In this document: positions 1 through 8,206 of the stretch, piece after piece
Position numbering within the stretch: the stretch's first letter is position 1
Layout of the letters: the number at the start of each line of letters is the position of its first letter
Assembly (NCBI RefSeq): GCF_021390435.2
Contig: NZ_JAJVCN010000001.1
Span: 1,612,001 to 1,676,000, forward strand
Source: Kibdelosporangium philippinense
GTDB lineage: Bacteria > Actinomycetota > Actinomycetes > Mycobacteriales > Pseudonocardiaceae
Direction of reading: 5' to 3'
DNA length: 64,000 nucleotides
Translations under genes and position numbers: made by a program
The notes under the pieces: generated by a model
What the model saw: the letters and a program-made list of their open reading frames with translations, nothing else
Databases searched by the model: none
What the model was told of the DNA's origin: nothing

Positions 1-586
1 TGGCAATGCCAGGACAATGGCTGCACTTTGACGCCTTGTTTCAAGGTGGCCGCGGCCAAGTCCACATCGGAGAATCCGGCGTCGAACGTGATCATCAGAT
101 GCAGTCCGGCGGCGACGCCATGGACGGTGGCGCCGGGCAAATACTCGCGGACAGCCTTGACCATCGCGTCACGGCGCCGAACATGGCGCCTGCGCAGGAA
201 TCTCAGCTGCCGCTCCAGCTCACCGGAAGTCATCAACTCGGCCAGAACCAATTGGGGGAGCGCGGCATTGCCAAGATCGGCAATACGTTTCGCCGCAATG
301 GCACGATCCCGGTACTTCGTGGGCACAAGCAACCAGCCGACGCGCAGTGCGGGAGCGAGCAATTTGGACACACTGCCCGCGTAACACACGCGCTCGGCCA
401 ACATCGACCGCAACGCGGGCACAGGCGCCCGGCCGTAGCGGTGCTCGGCGTCGTAATCGTCCTCGATGATCAACCCGTCCCAGCGCATCAGCTGTCGCCG
501 ACGGTCCCCGTCAAGAATCACGCCAGTCGGGAACTGGTGTGCGGGCGTCATCATCACCGCGTTGGTGTCCCCCAGCATGTCCACCC
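1..586 (-). pseudogene. MocR-type regulator, 3' half, cut off by an IS
   Basis: This is the C-terminal, aminotransferase-like part of a GntR/MocR (PLP-dependent) regulator. Reading the minus strand from 586 gives a fold-type-I core: a TPAHQFPTG segment, an EDDYDAE segment, and a GSVSKLLAPALRVGW segment carrying the PLP lysine. The frame matches the N-terminal half at 1530-2298 once the IS and one TTA duplicate are removed, so a single insertion broke an intact gene. The coding sequence runs off the left edge of the window. MocR proteins bind DNA through the N-terminal domain and sense ligand through this one, so the split should abolish regulation. Confidence 0.85.
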
Positions 587-589
587 TTA

Positions 590-1526
590 GAGGGCATCTG
601 ATCTTGGTTGGGGCGATATGTCTGTGTCGGGTGACGGCTGATACCTTGATCAACTTGTGGGGTCCCGGCGTGCGTACCGCAGCGACTTGTCCGATGCTCG
701 CTGGGCGTTGATCGAGCCAACGCTGACGGCGTGGCGTGCTGCCCGGCGTGGGCCGGGAACCGTGATGCGCGTGCATGACTTGCGGGAGATCGTGAACGCG
801 ATCCTGTACGTGTGCCGGACCGGGATCGCCTGGGAGTATCTGCCGCACGACTTCCCGCCCTGCAAGACGGTTTATGACTACTACGCCAAGTGGGAAGCCG
901 ATGGCACAACGGAAACGCTGCATGACCTGTTGCGTGACCAAGTCCGCGTCGCGAAAGGCCGCGCTGCTGCCCCGACGGCGGCGATCATCGACTCGCAGAG
1001 CGTGAAAACCTCCTGCAATGTCAGCGAATCCAGTCAGGGTATCGACGCGGGCAAGAAGATCAAGGGCCGCAAACGGCACATCGCCACCGATGTGCTCGGC
1101 CTGCTGCTGGCGGTAATCGTGACCGCGGCGTCGGTGCAGGATTCCGCTGGCGGGCAACAGGTTCTCGATCATCTCGCCGCTGCGCATCCGACCGTGTCGG
1201 CGGCATGGGTGGACGGTGGCTACAACAACACAGTCATCCGTCATGGAGCCCAGCGGGGTATCCGGGTTGAGGTCGTCAAACGCCCTTCTGCCAAGGGATT
1301 CCACGTGTTGCCCCGGCGGTGGGTAGTGGAGCGCAGTCTGGGCTGGCTGATGCAACACCGCCGACTCGCGCGCGACTACGAAGCCCTGCCCCAGCGGTCG
1401 CGCACGATGGTCCACTGGGCGATGACTAACATAATGAGCCGCACCCTGACCGGGGAATCCACCCAAACCTGGCGAAACGATCCACCCAAAGCAGACATTC
1501 TTGCCAAACTAAGATCAGATGCCCTC
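590..1526 (+). mobile_element. IS5-family insertion sequence in the MocR gene
   Basis: This is a complete element of about 937 bp. Left end GAGGGCATCTGATCTTGGTT and right end (reverse complement) GAGGGCATCTGATCTTAGTT match at 19 of 20 positions. It is flanked by a 3-bp direct repeat TTA (587-589 and 1527-1529). It holds one transposase gene reading left to right. Intact ends and a simple target duplication suggest a fairly recent insertion. Confidence 0.9.
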
Positions 1527-1631
1527 TTAGGCCTGCCGAATCCACCGGCACGGCAGGGGTTTCCATGCCCGCGTTGCGCAGATGCTGCCGTACGCCCAAG
1601 GATCCGGGGTCTTCGACGGCGACCCGGGTGA
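657..1631 (+). CDS. IS5-family DDE transposase
   Basis: The transposase has the DDE core in order: IIDSQSV (first Asp), WVDGGY (second Asp) and VVERSLGW (Glu), after an N-terminal DUF4096-like segment. The start is GTG at 657. No in-frame stop lies before the right inverted repeat at 1526, so translation continues about 34 codons into the antisense of the MocR gene and stops at 1631. In some IS5 relatives the stop comes from the target site; here the TTA target did not supply one. Whether the tail affects activity is unknown. Confidence 0.9.
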   Translation: MGSRRAYRSDLSDARWALIEPTLTAWRAARRGPGTVMRVHDLREIVNAILYVCRTGIAWEYLPHDFPPCKTVYDYYAKWEADGTTETLHDLLRDQVRVAKGRAAAPTAAIIDSQSVKTSCNVSESSQGIDAGKKIKGRKRHIATDVLGLLLAVIVTAASVQDSAGGQQVLDHLAAAHPTVSAAWVDGGYNNTVIRHGAQRGIRVEVVKRPSAKGFHVLPRRWVVERSLGWLMQHRRLARDYEALPQRSRTMVHWAMTNIMSRTLTGESTQTWRNDPPKADILAKLRSDALLGLPNPPARQGFPCPRCADAAVRPRIRGLRRRPG

Positions 1632-2298
1632 TCCCGTCGGCTTGCAGAACCTGGGCGAGCAGACCAAGCGCTTGCGCAACACCGGCGACAATGACGACTT
1701 CGCTCGGATCCACCCGGATCCCACGGGTCCTGGCCAGCCAGGTCGCCACAGCAAGCCTTAGCTTGGGTGTGCCCCTCGGATCGCCGTAGCCGAACTCGGC
1801 CGGTTCCAGGGTGTTGAACACCGTGCGTTCGGCCCGCAACCACGCCGTCCGCGGAAAGGCCGCCAGATCCGGCACGCCGGGGGAGAGGTCAATCCTCGAC
1901 GCCGCGGCCCGAAACGAGTCGAACACATCCTCCGCCGGATCGGTCGCGAACACGTCAGCAGTCGATGGCGGCCGATAGGGCCTCGCCGTCGGCGCCACGG
2001 TCGGCACCGCGACCACCACCGTCCCGCCACGACCACGCCCGGCAACGTGACCGTCCTCGATCAGCCGCTGATACGCCTCGGTGACCAGGCCACGGGACAC
2101 GTTGAGCTCGGCAGCCAGCACCCTGGTCGCGGGCAGCCGTGAGCCGATCGGAAGGCGCCCGTCCGACATCGCCAGCCTCAGTTGCCCGGCCAACCAGTCA
2201 GCCCGGCCACCAGGGGGTGCGTCGGCGATCGTCAGTTGCAGGAAATCCGACCCGGAAGTTATGGACCCCTCAACCGGGCCCGGTTTGGCCCTACTCAT
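1530..2298 (-). pseudogene. MocR-type regulator, 5' half
   Basis: This is the N-terminal half of the split MocR regulator. Residues about 25-95 form a GntR winged helix (LAGQLRLAMSDGRLPIGSRL, then RGLVTEAYQRLIEDGHV). A linker and the start of the aminotransferase domain follow (ERTVFNTLEPAEFGYGDPRG). The reading frame enters the IS after DSAGL and would end inside it. The start at 2298 lies 29 bp from the divergent LysE-type exporter gene; MocR regulators often control a neighbouring transporter, so that exporter may now be deregulated. Confidence 0.85.
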
Positions 2299-2327
2299 GA
2301 GACCATTGTGGCAGCACAGTAGCGACC

Positions 2328-2915
2328 ATGAGTATCGCTTTCCTGGTCACAACGTTGATCGCGGTCGCAACGCCGGGCACCGGCGCTCTCTACACCGTGA
2401 CCACAGGCCTCACCCACGGCCGCCGCGCGAGCGTGATCGCCGCGTTCGGCTGCACCCTCGGCATCATCCCGCACATGGTCGCTACCATCACCGGCCTCGC
2501 GGCCCTTTTGCACACCAGCGCCCTGGCGTTCGACATCGTGAGATACCTCGGTGTGGCGTACCTGCTCTACATGGCGTGGAGCACACTGCGTGACAGGAGC
2601 GCACTGGTTGTCGAATCGGCACCGGCGCAGTCAGCCTCGAAGATCGTCAGCTCGGCGGTGTTGCTGAACCTGTTGAACCCCAAGCTGACGATCTTCTTCG
2701 TGGCCTTCCTTCCGCAGTTCGCCAGCACACCCCAGCGAATGCTCGAACTCAGCACGGTGTTCATGCTGGTGACCTTCGTGGTGTTCGCGCTGTACGGGAT
2801 CTTCGCGGCGTCCATGCGTAACCACGTGATCTCGCGTCCGCGCGTGATGGCATGGCTCCGCCGGTTCTTCGCAGTGTCCTTTGTGGCCCTAGGCGCCAAA
2901 CTCGCTGTGAGCTAA
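2328..2915 (+). CDS. LysE/RhtB-family amino acid exporter
   Basis: A 195-residue, six-helix membrane protein of the LysE/RhtB superfamily, which exports amino acids or small polar metabolites. It has the typical N-terminus (IAVATPGTGALYTVTTGLTHG; the family motif is usually TPGP), then HMVATITGLAALL, and a mid-protein LLNPKLTIFFVAFLPQF segment. Length is typical for the family. It is divergent from the IS-disrupted MocR gene, the likely former regulator. The substrate cannot be told from sequence. Confidence 0.85.
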   Translation: MSIAFLVTTLIAVATPGTGALYTVTTGLTHGRRASVIAAFGCTLGIIPHMVATITGLAALLHTSALAFDIVRYLGVAYLLYMAWSTLRDRSALVVESAPAQSASKIVSSAVLLNLLNPKLTIFFVAFLPQFASTPQRMLELSTVFMLVTFVVFALYGIFAASMRNHVISRPRVMAWLRRFFAVSFVALGAKLAVS

Positions 2916-3024
2916 GAACGCCAGACGCTGCCACGCCGCTCATATTCGAGAATGGTCCCAACCTGCTGAGCCTGCTTGGCGCCAACGAACGCTCAACCAA
3001 CCACACGGCCCTCACATCCTTGGT

Positions 3025-4191
3025 TTACCAGGTGATTGGCAGCTCCTGCAGACCGTGCACTGGTGAGAACAGCCGGAACGGCACCTCTTCGAACGGCACA
3101 GCCAATGCCAGCGAAGGGAATCGCTGCAGCAAAGCCGGAAACGCGATCTTCATCTCCATCCGGGCGAGTGGCGCCCCAAGGCAGTGATGCAAGCCGTGCC
3201 CGAAAGCCATATGCGCGGAGATCCTGCGGGTGATGTCGAACCGTTCCAGATCCTCCCCGAGGATCGGATCCCGGTTCGCCGACGGCAGCGAGCAGATCAC
3301 GACATCGCCCGCGGAGATCGTCTGGCCGGACAATGAGACGTCTTCGACCGCGATCCGGGGGATTCCGGAGTGGACGATCGAGAGGTAGCGCAGCATCTCC
3401 TCGATGGCCTCGTCGACCAGCCTGCCCGCCCGGACCTCCGCGAGTTGGTCCGGATTGCGCAGCAGTAGCAACGTGCCCATGGCGAGCATGTTCGACGTGG
3501 TCTCGTGCCCGGCGAGCAACAGCAGATCGGCCACGCCGGTCAGTTCGACGTTGTCGAGTTCGTCGCCGTGTTCGCGGATCAGCATCCCGATCATGTCGTC
3601 GCCCGGATTCTTGCGATGTTCGGCGACGAGTTTGGCCATGTACGCGCGCGACGCCTCCATCGCGGCGGTCCGCTCCGCCATGTCCAGGGTCATGTCCAGC
3701 CGGATGCTCGCGTAATGCTGGAACTCCGCGCGGTCTTCGTATGGCACGCCGAGCAGTTCGCAGATGACCAGCGACGGTACCGGCAGGGCGAAGTTGGCGA
3801 CCAGGTCGGCGGGCTTGCCTGCCTGCTCAAGCGCGTCAAGGTGATCGTTCACGATCGTCTCGATCCGGGGCTGCAACCGCCGGATCCGCCGCACGGTGAA
3901 CTCGGGCGTCAGCATGCGGCGCAGACGAGTGTGGTCGGGCGGGTCGTAAGCGAGCAGGAATCCGCTCTTGGCGAGGTTGCCGGTCGCACGGCCTTCTGGC
4001 GAGTTGCTGAACTTGTTCGCCTCGCTGAACACGATTCGGATGTCCGAGTAGCCGGTGACCAGCCAGGCGTTCTCCGCCCACGGCAGGTTGACCTTTTTGA
4101 CCGGCTCGTCCTCGCGGAGTTTGAGCAGTTCCGGCGGGGGATCGAAGCCGTCACGCCGGGCATGGATGGGTACTTCTGGCGCTGAAGTCAT
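3025..4191 (-). CDS. Cytochrome P450
   Basis: A soluble bacterial class I P450 of 388 residues (CYP105/107-like length; subfamily not assigned). Counting from the upstream TTG codon: I-helix AGHETTS near 228-234, ExxR (EEMLR) near 266-269, and heme-binding FGHGLHHCLG near 331-340 with Cys near 338. ATG at 4191 is chosen because GGAG lies 5 bases upstream; a TTG one codon earlier is possible. It needs ferredoxin and reductase partners, none of which is encoded nearby. It is divergent from a TetR gene with two palindromes between them. Substrate unknown. Confidence 0.93.
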   Translation of the reverse strand: MTSAPEVPIHARRDGFDPPPELLKLREDEPVKKVNLPWAENAWLVTGYSDIRIVFSEANKFSNSPEGRATGNLAKSGFLLAYDPPDHTRLRRMLTPEFTVRRIRRLQPRIETIVNDHLDALEQAGKPADLVANFALPVPSLVICELLGVPYEDRAEFQHYASIRLDMTLDMAERTAAMEASRAYMAKLVAEHRKNPGDDMIGMLIREHGDELDNVELTGVADLLLLAGHETTSNMLAMGTLLLLRNPDQLAEVRAGRLVDEAIEEMLRYLSIVHSGIPRIAVEDVSLSGQTISAGDVVICSLPSANRDPILGEDLERFDITRRISAHMAFGHGLHHCLGAPLARMEMKIAFPALLQRFPSLALAVPFEEVPFRLFSPVHGLQELPITW

Positions 4192-4203
4192 CAATGCTCC
4201 CAG

Positions 4204-4227
4204 TAAGTGATATGCAACTATCGCTTA
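4204..4227. promoter_or_regulatory. Candidate TetR operator 1
   Basis: Inverted repeat TAAGTGATA - 6 nt - TATCGCTTA, with 8 of 9 paired positions. It sits 12 bp upstream of the P450 start and before the divergent TetR gene. Binding by that TetR is inferred from position. Confidence 0.5.
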
Positions 4228-4244
4228 ATGCCACGCTAGCACAA

Positions 4245-4262
4245 CTGGTAGTCGACTATCAG
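4245..4262. promoter_or_regulatory. Candidate TetR operator 2
   Basis: 18-bp near-perfect palindrome CTGGTAGTCGACTATCAG, one mismatched pair, centred on GTCGAC and ending 19 bp before the TetR start. Size and position suit an autoregulatory TetR site. It shares the TATC/GATA core with operator 1. Confidence 0.5.
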
Positions 4263-4281
4263 TCTGTTAGCGTTGCCAGGT

Positions 4282-4881
4282 ATGACCGGGTCTTCGCAGC
4301 GCCCGTTGCGTGTGGACGCGGCACGCAACGCCGAGTTGATCGTCCGGGCCGCATGGCGTGCGTTCGCCGAATCCGGCACCGAGGTCCCGCTCGACGAGAT
4401 CGCCAAGCGCGCGGGCGTCGGCGTGGCGACCCTGTACCGGCGGTTCCCCACCAAGGACGACCTGCTGCTGGCCATCCTGGAATGGCGCTACGCCGAGCAC
4501 ATCCAGCCCGCCGTGGTCAATGGTCTCGTTGACCCGGATCCATGGCACGCGGTCGTCTCAGCGCTGGAGACCGCGCTGACCATGGCGGCGGAGGCGCATT
4601 CGGTCATCAAGTCGGTGCGCGATCCCGGTCATTTGCTGTCCGGGCTGAAGAACCGCTTCATCGCCGACTTCACCACCATCGTGCAGCGCGCGCAGGAAGC
4701 TGGCGTTGTGCGCGCGGACCTGCGTGCGAGTGACCTGCCCATGGTGGTGTTCATGCTGATCAGCACGCTTCGTGTGGCACCCGACCCGGTGGAGGGCTGG
4801 CGGCGCAGTTGCGCGCTGCTGCTCGCCGGGTTGCGTCCTGGCTCCGACGTTCCGCTGCCGGAAGCCATAGGCGACTGTTAG
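4282..4881 (+). CDS. TetR-family regulator
   Basis: A TetR repressor of about 199 residues. The N-terminal helix-turn-helix is clear (NAELIVRAAWRAFAESG, then LDEIAKRAGVGVATLYRRFP). The C-terminal ligand domain is not specific enough to name an effector. ATG at 4282 fits the family N-terminus; an in-frame TTG at 4273 is an alternative. It is divergent from the P450 and its last 4 bases overlap the end of the convergent CoA-ligase gene. It probably controls the P450 and itself through the palindromes at 4204-4262. Confidence 0.88.
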   Translation: MTGSSQRPLRVDAARNAELIVRAAWRAFAESGTEVPLDEIAKRAGVGVATLYRRFPTKDDLLLAILEWRYAEHIQPAVVNGLVDPDPWHAVVSALETALTMAAEAHSVIKSVRDPGHLLSGLKNRFIADFTTIVQRAQEAGVVRADLRASDLPMVVFMLISTLRVAPDPVEGWRRSCALLLAGLRPGSDVPLPEAIGDC

Positions 4882-6440
4882 GCCTGCTGCCGGAGTTTGA
4901 ACCGCTGGATCTTGCCGCTGCTGGTTTTCGGTAGCTCATCGAGGAATTCCACCGCGCGCGGGTACTTGTAGGGCGCGATCGTACGTTTCACGTAGTCCTG
5001 CAACTCGGTGACCTCAGATTGTCCCTTGTGGACTCCCGGGCGCAGCACGACGAACGCTTTGACGATCATCCCGCGATCCGGGTCCGGTGCGCCGATCACC
5101 GCGACCTCCGACACGTCCGGATGCCCGGCCAGCGCGCTTTCCACCTCAGGACCGGCGATGTTGTACCCCGAAGAGATGATCATGTCGTCGGTCCGGCCCT
5201 TGTACCAGAAGTAACCGTCGGCATCCCTGATGAACGTGTCACCGGTGACATTCCAGCCATTGTGGACATACGTCTGCTGCCGGGGATCGGCCAGATACCG
5301 GCATCCGGTGGGGCCCTTGACCGCGAGACGCCCCGGCGTGCCGTCCGCGACTAGGTTGCCGTCGTCGTCCACAATGGTCGCTTCGAATCCGGGGACGGGT
5401 TTCCCAGTCGAGCCAGGGCGAATGTCGTCGTCCGCTGCGGAGATGAAGATATGCAGCAGTTCCGTGCCACCGATTCCGTCGATGATCCGAACGCCGGTGA
5501 CGCGCTGGAACTCGTCCCACACGGGCTGCGGAAGATGCTCGCCAGCGGACACGCACCTGCGCAGGCTGGTCAGGCTGGATGCCTTGCCGGTAGCCAACAT
5601 CGCCTTGTACGCGGTCGGTGCGGTGAACAGCACGCTGGCCTGATGACGCACGATGGCGTCGGCCAGTTCGTCCGGTGTCGCGCGTTCCAGCAAGAGAGTC
5701 GATGCCCCGACTCGCATCGGGAAGATCACCAGGCCGCCGAGGCCGAAGGTGAAACCGATCGGGGGAGTGCCGGTGAACACGTCGTCGGCTTCGGGCTTGA
5801 GGATGTGCTTGCCGAACGTGTCCGCGATCGCGAGCACGTCCCGGTGCAAGTGCATGGTCGCCTTCGGCCTGCCGGTCGTGCCGGACGTCGCGGCGAGCAG
5901 AGCGACATCGTCGGCGGCCGTGTCGACGGCTTCAAAAACGTCGCTTTTGGACTCGCTCATGCGCTGTAGCTCGCCGGCGTAGGTGATCACCGGCAGCGTG
6001 GCGTCGGCAAGGGCGTCGGTGAACCGGTCGTCGCTGATGATCAGGCTCGGCTTGGTGATCTCGACCATCGTGTCGATCTCGAGCTTGCGCAGCAACGGCA
6101 TGGTCGTCACCACGACCCCGCCCGCCTTGAGCACACCGAACCACGCCGCGACCAGCCACGGATTGTTCGGACCACGCAACAGCACGCGATTGCCCGGTAC
6201 CAGACCGTAATCCTCGGTCAGGACACGCGCGATCTGGTTGCTACGCCGGTCAAGCTCGCCGTAAGTCCAGAGCTCGGTGCCCGTCCGTAAGCACGGTCGA
6301 TCCGCGTCGACCGGGGACAGCAATGCCGTGGCGCAATTGAGCCGCTCAGGGGCCGCCGGGTCGAGCAGGAACTCCGGCTGTTGCTCCTCGGGCGGGAGGT
6401 TGTCCCGGCAGAACGTGTCCACGTGGGCGGAGCGCGCCAT
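4878..6440 (-). CDS. AMP-dependent acyl/aryl-CoA ligase
   Basis: A 520-residue ANL-superfamily adenylating enzyme that activates a carboxylic acid as acyl-AMP and transfers it to CoA. P-loop motif SGTTGRPKATM lies near residue 190, A8-region GRTDDMIISSGYNIAG near 415, and the C-terminal catalytic-lysine motif PKTSSGKIQRFKL at the end. The opening and the MPLLRKLEI segment resemble the benzoate/2-aminobenzoate-CoA ligase group, but substrate is not settled. GGAGGG lies just before ATG 6440, and a GTCAC-N4-GTGAC repeat 26 bp upstream may be an operator. Confidence 0.88.
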   Translation of the reverse strand: MARSAHVDTFCRDNLPPEEQQPEFLLDPAAPERLNCATALLSPVDADRPCLRTGTELWTYGELDRRSNQIARVLTEDYGLVPGNRVLLRGPNNPWLVAAWFGVLKAGGVVVTTMPLLRKLEIDTMVEITKPSLIISDDRFTDALADATLPVITYAGELQRMSESKSDVFEAVDTAADDVALLAATSGTTGRPKATMHLHRDVLAIADTFGKHILKPEADDVFTGTPPIGFTFGLGGLVIFPMRVGASTLLLERATPDELADAIVRHQASVLFTAPTAYKAMLATGKASSLTSLRRCVSAGEHLPQPVWDEFQRVTGVRIIDGIGGTELLHIFISAADDDIRPGSTGKPVPGFEATIVDDDGNLVADGTPGRLAVKGPTGCRYLADPRQQTYVHNGWNVTGDTFIRDADGYFWYKGRTDDMIISSGYNIAGPEVESALAGHPDVSEVAVIGAPDPDRGMIVKAFVVLRPGVHKGQSEVTELQDYVKRTIAPYKYPRAVEFLDELPKTSSGKIQRFKLRQQA

Positions 6441-6465
6441 CGCACCCTCCTACGGCTTCGGGTAT

Positions 6466-6479
6466 GTCACTTGGGTGAC
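6466..6479. promoter_or_regulatory. Inverted repeat upstream of the CoA ligase
   Basis: Perfect 5-bp arms GTCAC-TTGG-GTGAC, 26-39 bp before the ligase start on the minus strand. Plausible operator; no regulator identified. Confidence 0.35.
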
Positions 6480-6610
6480 GACCGTCAATTTCACTCTACA
6501 AGAAAGCGGGTGTCAAGGGCGTGTACTGTGGGTCGCGGCAGACCGACCGAGGAGGTGAGACCCATTAACGCCATGTCAGGCCGGGTGCTCGCCCAGGTTC
6601 ACCAAGCGCG

Positions 6611-7405
6611 GTGAGAGCGCGAGCGCCTGAGAATCATCGAAAGGCGCCGGAGATCTACCCCGAAACAGTTTCCCGACTGCGTGCCGTCGGCTGCGTATTC
6701 GCCGAAGACGAAGCACGCCTCTTGATCGACGCGGCACAAGACGCCGCTGACCTGGCCGAGATGATCGAGCGTCGAGTGGCGGGCTTGCCGCTTGAGCACG
6801 TCCTTGGCTGGGCCGAGTTCCACGGGCACCGGATAGCGGTGGATCCGGGCGTGTTCGTTCCCCGCCGCCGTACGGAGTTCCTGGTTTCCCAAGCGCTTGC
6901 TTTAGTGAGACCGGGGAGCGTTGTCGTCGACCTGTGTTGCGGCTCGGGTGCGGTCGGCGCGGCTCTGGCAGCCGCTGCCGAGGTTGAGCTGCATGCCGTC
7001 GACATCGATCCCGCGGCCGTGAAGTGCGCGCGGCGCAACGTGTCCAATGTGTACTTGGGAGACCTGTACGCGCCGCTGCCCGTGGACTTGCGGGGGCGGG
7101 TGGATGTCCTTGTGGCCAACGCTCCTTACGTTCCGACGGAAGCGATTGCGTTGATGCCACCGGAAGCCCGGGACCATGAGCCTTTGGTAGCGCTTGATGG
7201 CGGGGTTGACGGGCTTGATGTTCAGCGCCGGGTCAGTGCCGAGGCTGTGGATTGGCTGGCGTCCGGCGGGCATCTCTTGATCGAGACCAGCGACCGCCAA
7301 GCCGAGCACACGGCGGCGGCATTCGCGCAGCACGGCCTACAGCCCCGAATCGAGCGCTCAGCCGACCTAGCCGCAACGGTAGTCATTGGCGACAACCCAG
7401 CCTGA
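6611..7405 (+). CDS. HemK-like N5-glutamine methyltransferase
   Basis: A 264-residue class I SAM methyltransferase of the PrmC/HemK group, which methylates glutamine in release factors or related proteins. The HemK hallmarks are present: EHVLGWAEFHGHRIAVDPGVFVPRRRTEFL, then SAM motif VVDLCCGSGAVGAAL. The catalytic NPPY is NAPY here. PrmC proper is usually about 280 residues in the prfA operon; this is a stand-alone paralogue, so its target may differ. The start is GTG 6611. A 22-bp repeat array begins 4 bp after the end. Confidence 0.82.
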   Translation: MRARAPENHRKAPEIYPETVSRLRAVGCVFAEDEARLLIDAAQDAADLAEMIERRVAGLPLEHVLGWAEFHGHRIAVDPGVFVPRRRTEFLVSQALALVRPGSVVVDLCCGSGAVGAALAAAAEVELHAVDIDPAAVKCARRNVSNVYLGDLYAPLPVDLRGRVDVLVANAPYVPTEAIALMPPEARDHEPLVALDGGVDGLDVQRRVSAEAVDWLASGGHLLIETSDRQAEHTAAAFAQHGLQPRIERSADLAATVVIGDNPA

Positions 7406-7408
7406 CCC

Positions 7409-7452
7409 CGTGTCCACCGTTCCTGCACACCGTGTCCACCATTGCGTGCGTG
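7409..7452. repeat. 22-bp repeat array, locus 1 (2 copies)
   Basis: Two adjacent 22-bp units, both starting CGTGTCCACC, at 7409 and 7431. The first continues GTTCCTGCACAC and the second ATTGCGTGCGTG. The following TGTGAAATAC resembles the centre of the larger array at 51869-52036 (TGTGAAATTC). It sits directly downstream of the HemK-like gene. Confidence 0.8.
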
Positions 7453-7485
7453 TGAAATACACAGTGCGTCACAGCGTTGAGGGCG

Positions 7486-8060
7486 TCACAGCTTGCGCCA
7501 GACCGAGACGTGCTGACGGCTGTCGCTGGTGAAGGGCGTGCGGTCCCAGTTGTCGAAGCGTTCGTGCAGCGTCATCCCGGCCATCCGGTCCAGTTCCGCG
7601 GCCCAGACATAGCGGAACGGCATGGAGAACTGGCTCTGCACAACGCCATCGGCGAGTCGATAGTGACGGGAGACCATTGCCTGGTTCGCGATGTCGTACT
7701 CGTCGAAGCCCGCGCGTCCTGGGTGGTCAGGTTCGTGATCGTGTTGAACACCAGGTAGGCAAGCTGGAACTGGCCGGGAACCTTGGCCGTCGCGAAGTCG
7801 CCGACGGTCACGTCGATCCCAGCCGAGGCGGGCACGCGGGCGAGCATTTCCGGCGACAGGTCGATGCCGTGCACCTCAACACCGGCTTCGCTCAACCGCA
7901 CCGCGATCCGGCCGGTGCCGATGCCGAATTCGAGCGCCCGCCCGTCGCCCGCCAACGGCCGCAGGAACTCCACGACCGGGGTGACGGGCCGGTCCTTGAC
8001 GTCCGAGTCGTAGTCCTTCGCGACATCCTCACCGAAATGGTTCACGCCGCACTCTGGCAT
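7486..8060 (-). pseudogene. SAM methyltransferase with internal deletion
   Basis: Remnant of a class I methyltransferase. The N-terminal part is good (ALEFGIGTGRIAVRLSEAGVEVHGIDLSPEM, then YLVFNTITNLTTQDA). Around 7710 the frame changes: after TTQDA it must shift to read GFDEYDIANQAMVSRHYRLADG and on to FRYVWAAELDRMAG and the C-terminus. By family architecture roughly 40 residues between the two parts are missing. A deletion of non-triplet length explains this, so the product should be dead. The start is ATG 8060, with a second in-frame ATG at 8081. Confidence 0.8.
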
Positions 8061-8162
8061 CAGGCAACGCCAGGCGACCACTCTATTTCGGGCAAATGGG
8101 TCTTGACGGACTCGGCGTGATCACTAGCGTGAAGAGCATCCACTATGGACCAAGGGGCACTC

Positions 8163-8206
8163 ATGTCATGGTTGCTGAGCGCGGTTCTCATGGTGTTCAG
8201 CACTAT
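8163..8206 (+). pseudogene. Signal-peptide part of an IS-split secreted protein
   Basis: The ATG at 8163 follows AAGGGG (8152-8157) and encodes MSWLLSAVLMVFST. Removing the IS at 8207-9089 and one TAT duplicate joins this in frame to VTALPVKVTSNFENYWG and the 347-codon downstream part. The insertion therefore separates start, RBS and signal peptide from the mature domain. In the current sequence the short frame ends at a TGA about 20 bp into the IS. Confidence 0.8.

Noticed and set aside
3025-6440. Part of a natural-product cluster (P450 plus CoA ligase)
   Set aside because: No PKS, NRPS, terpene or other core biosynthetic gene lies nearby.
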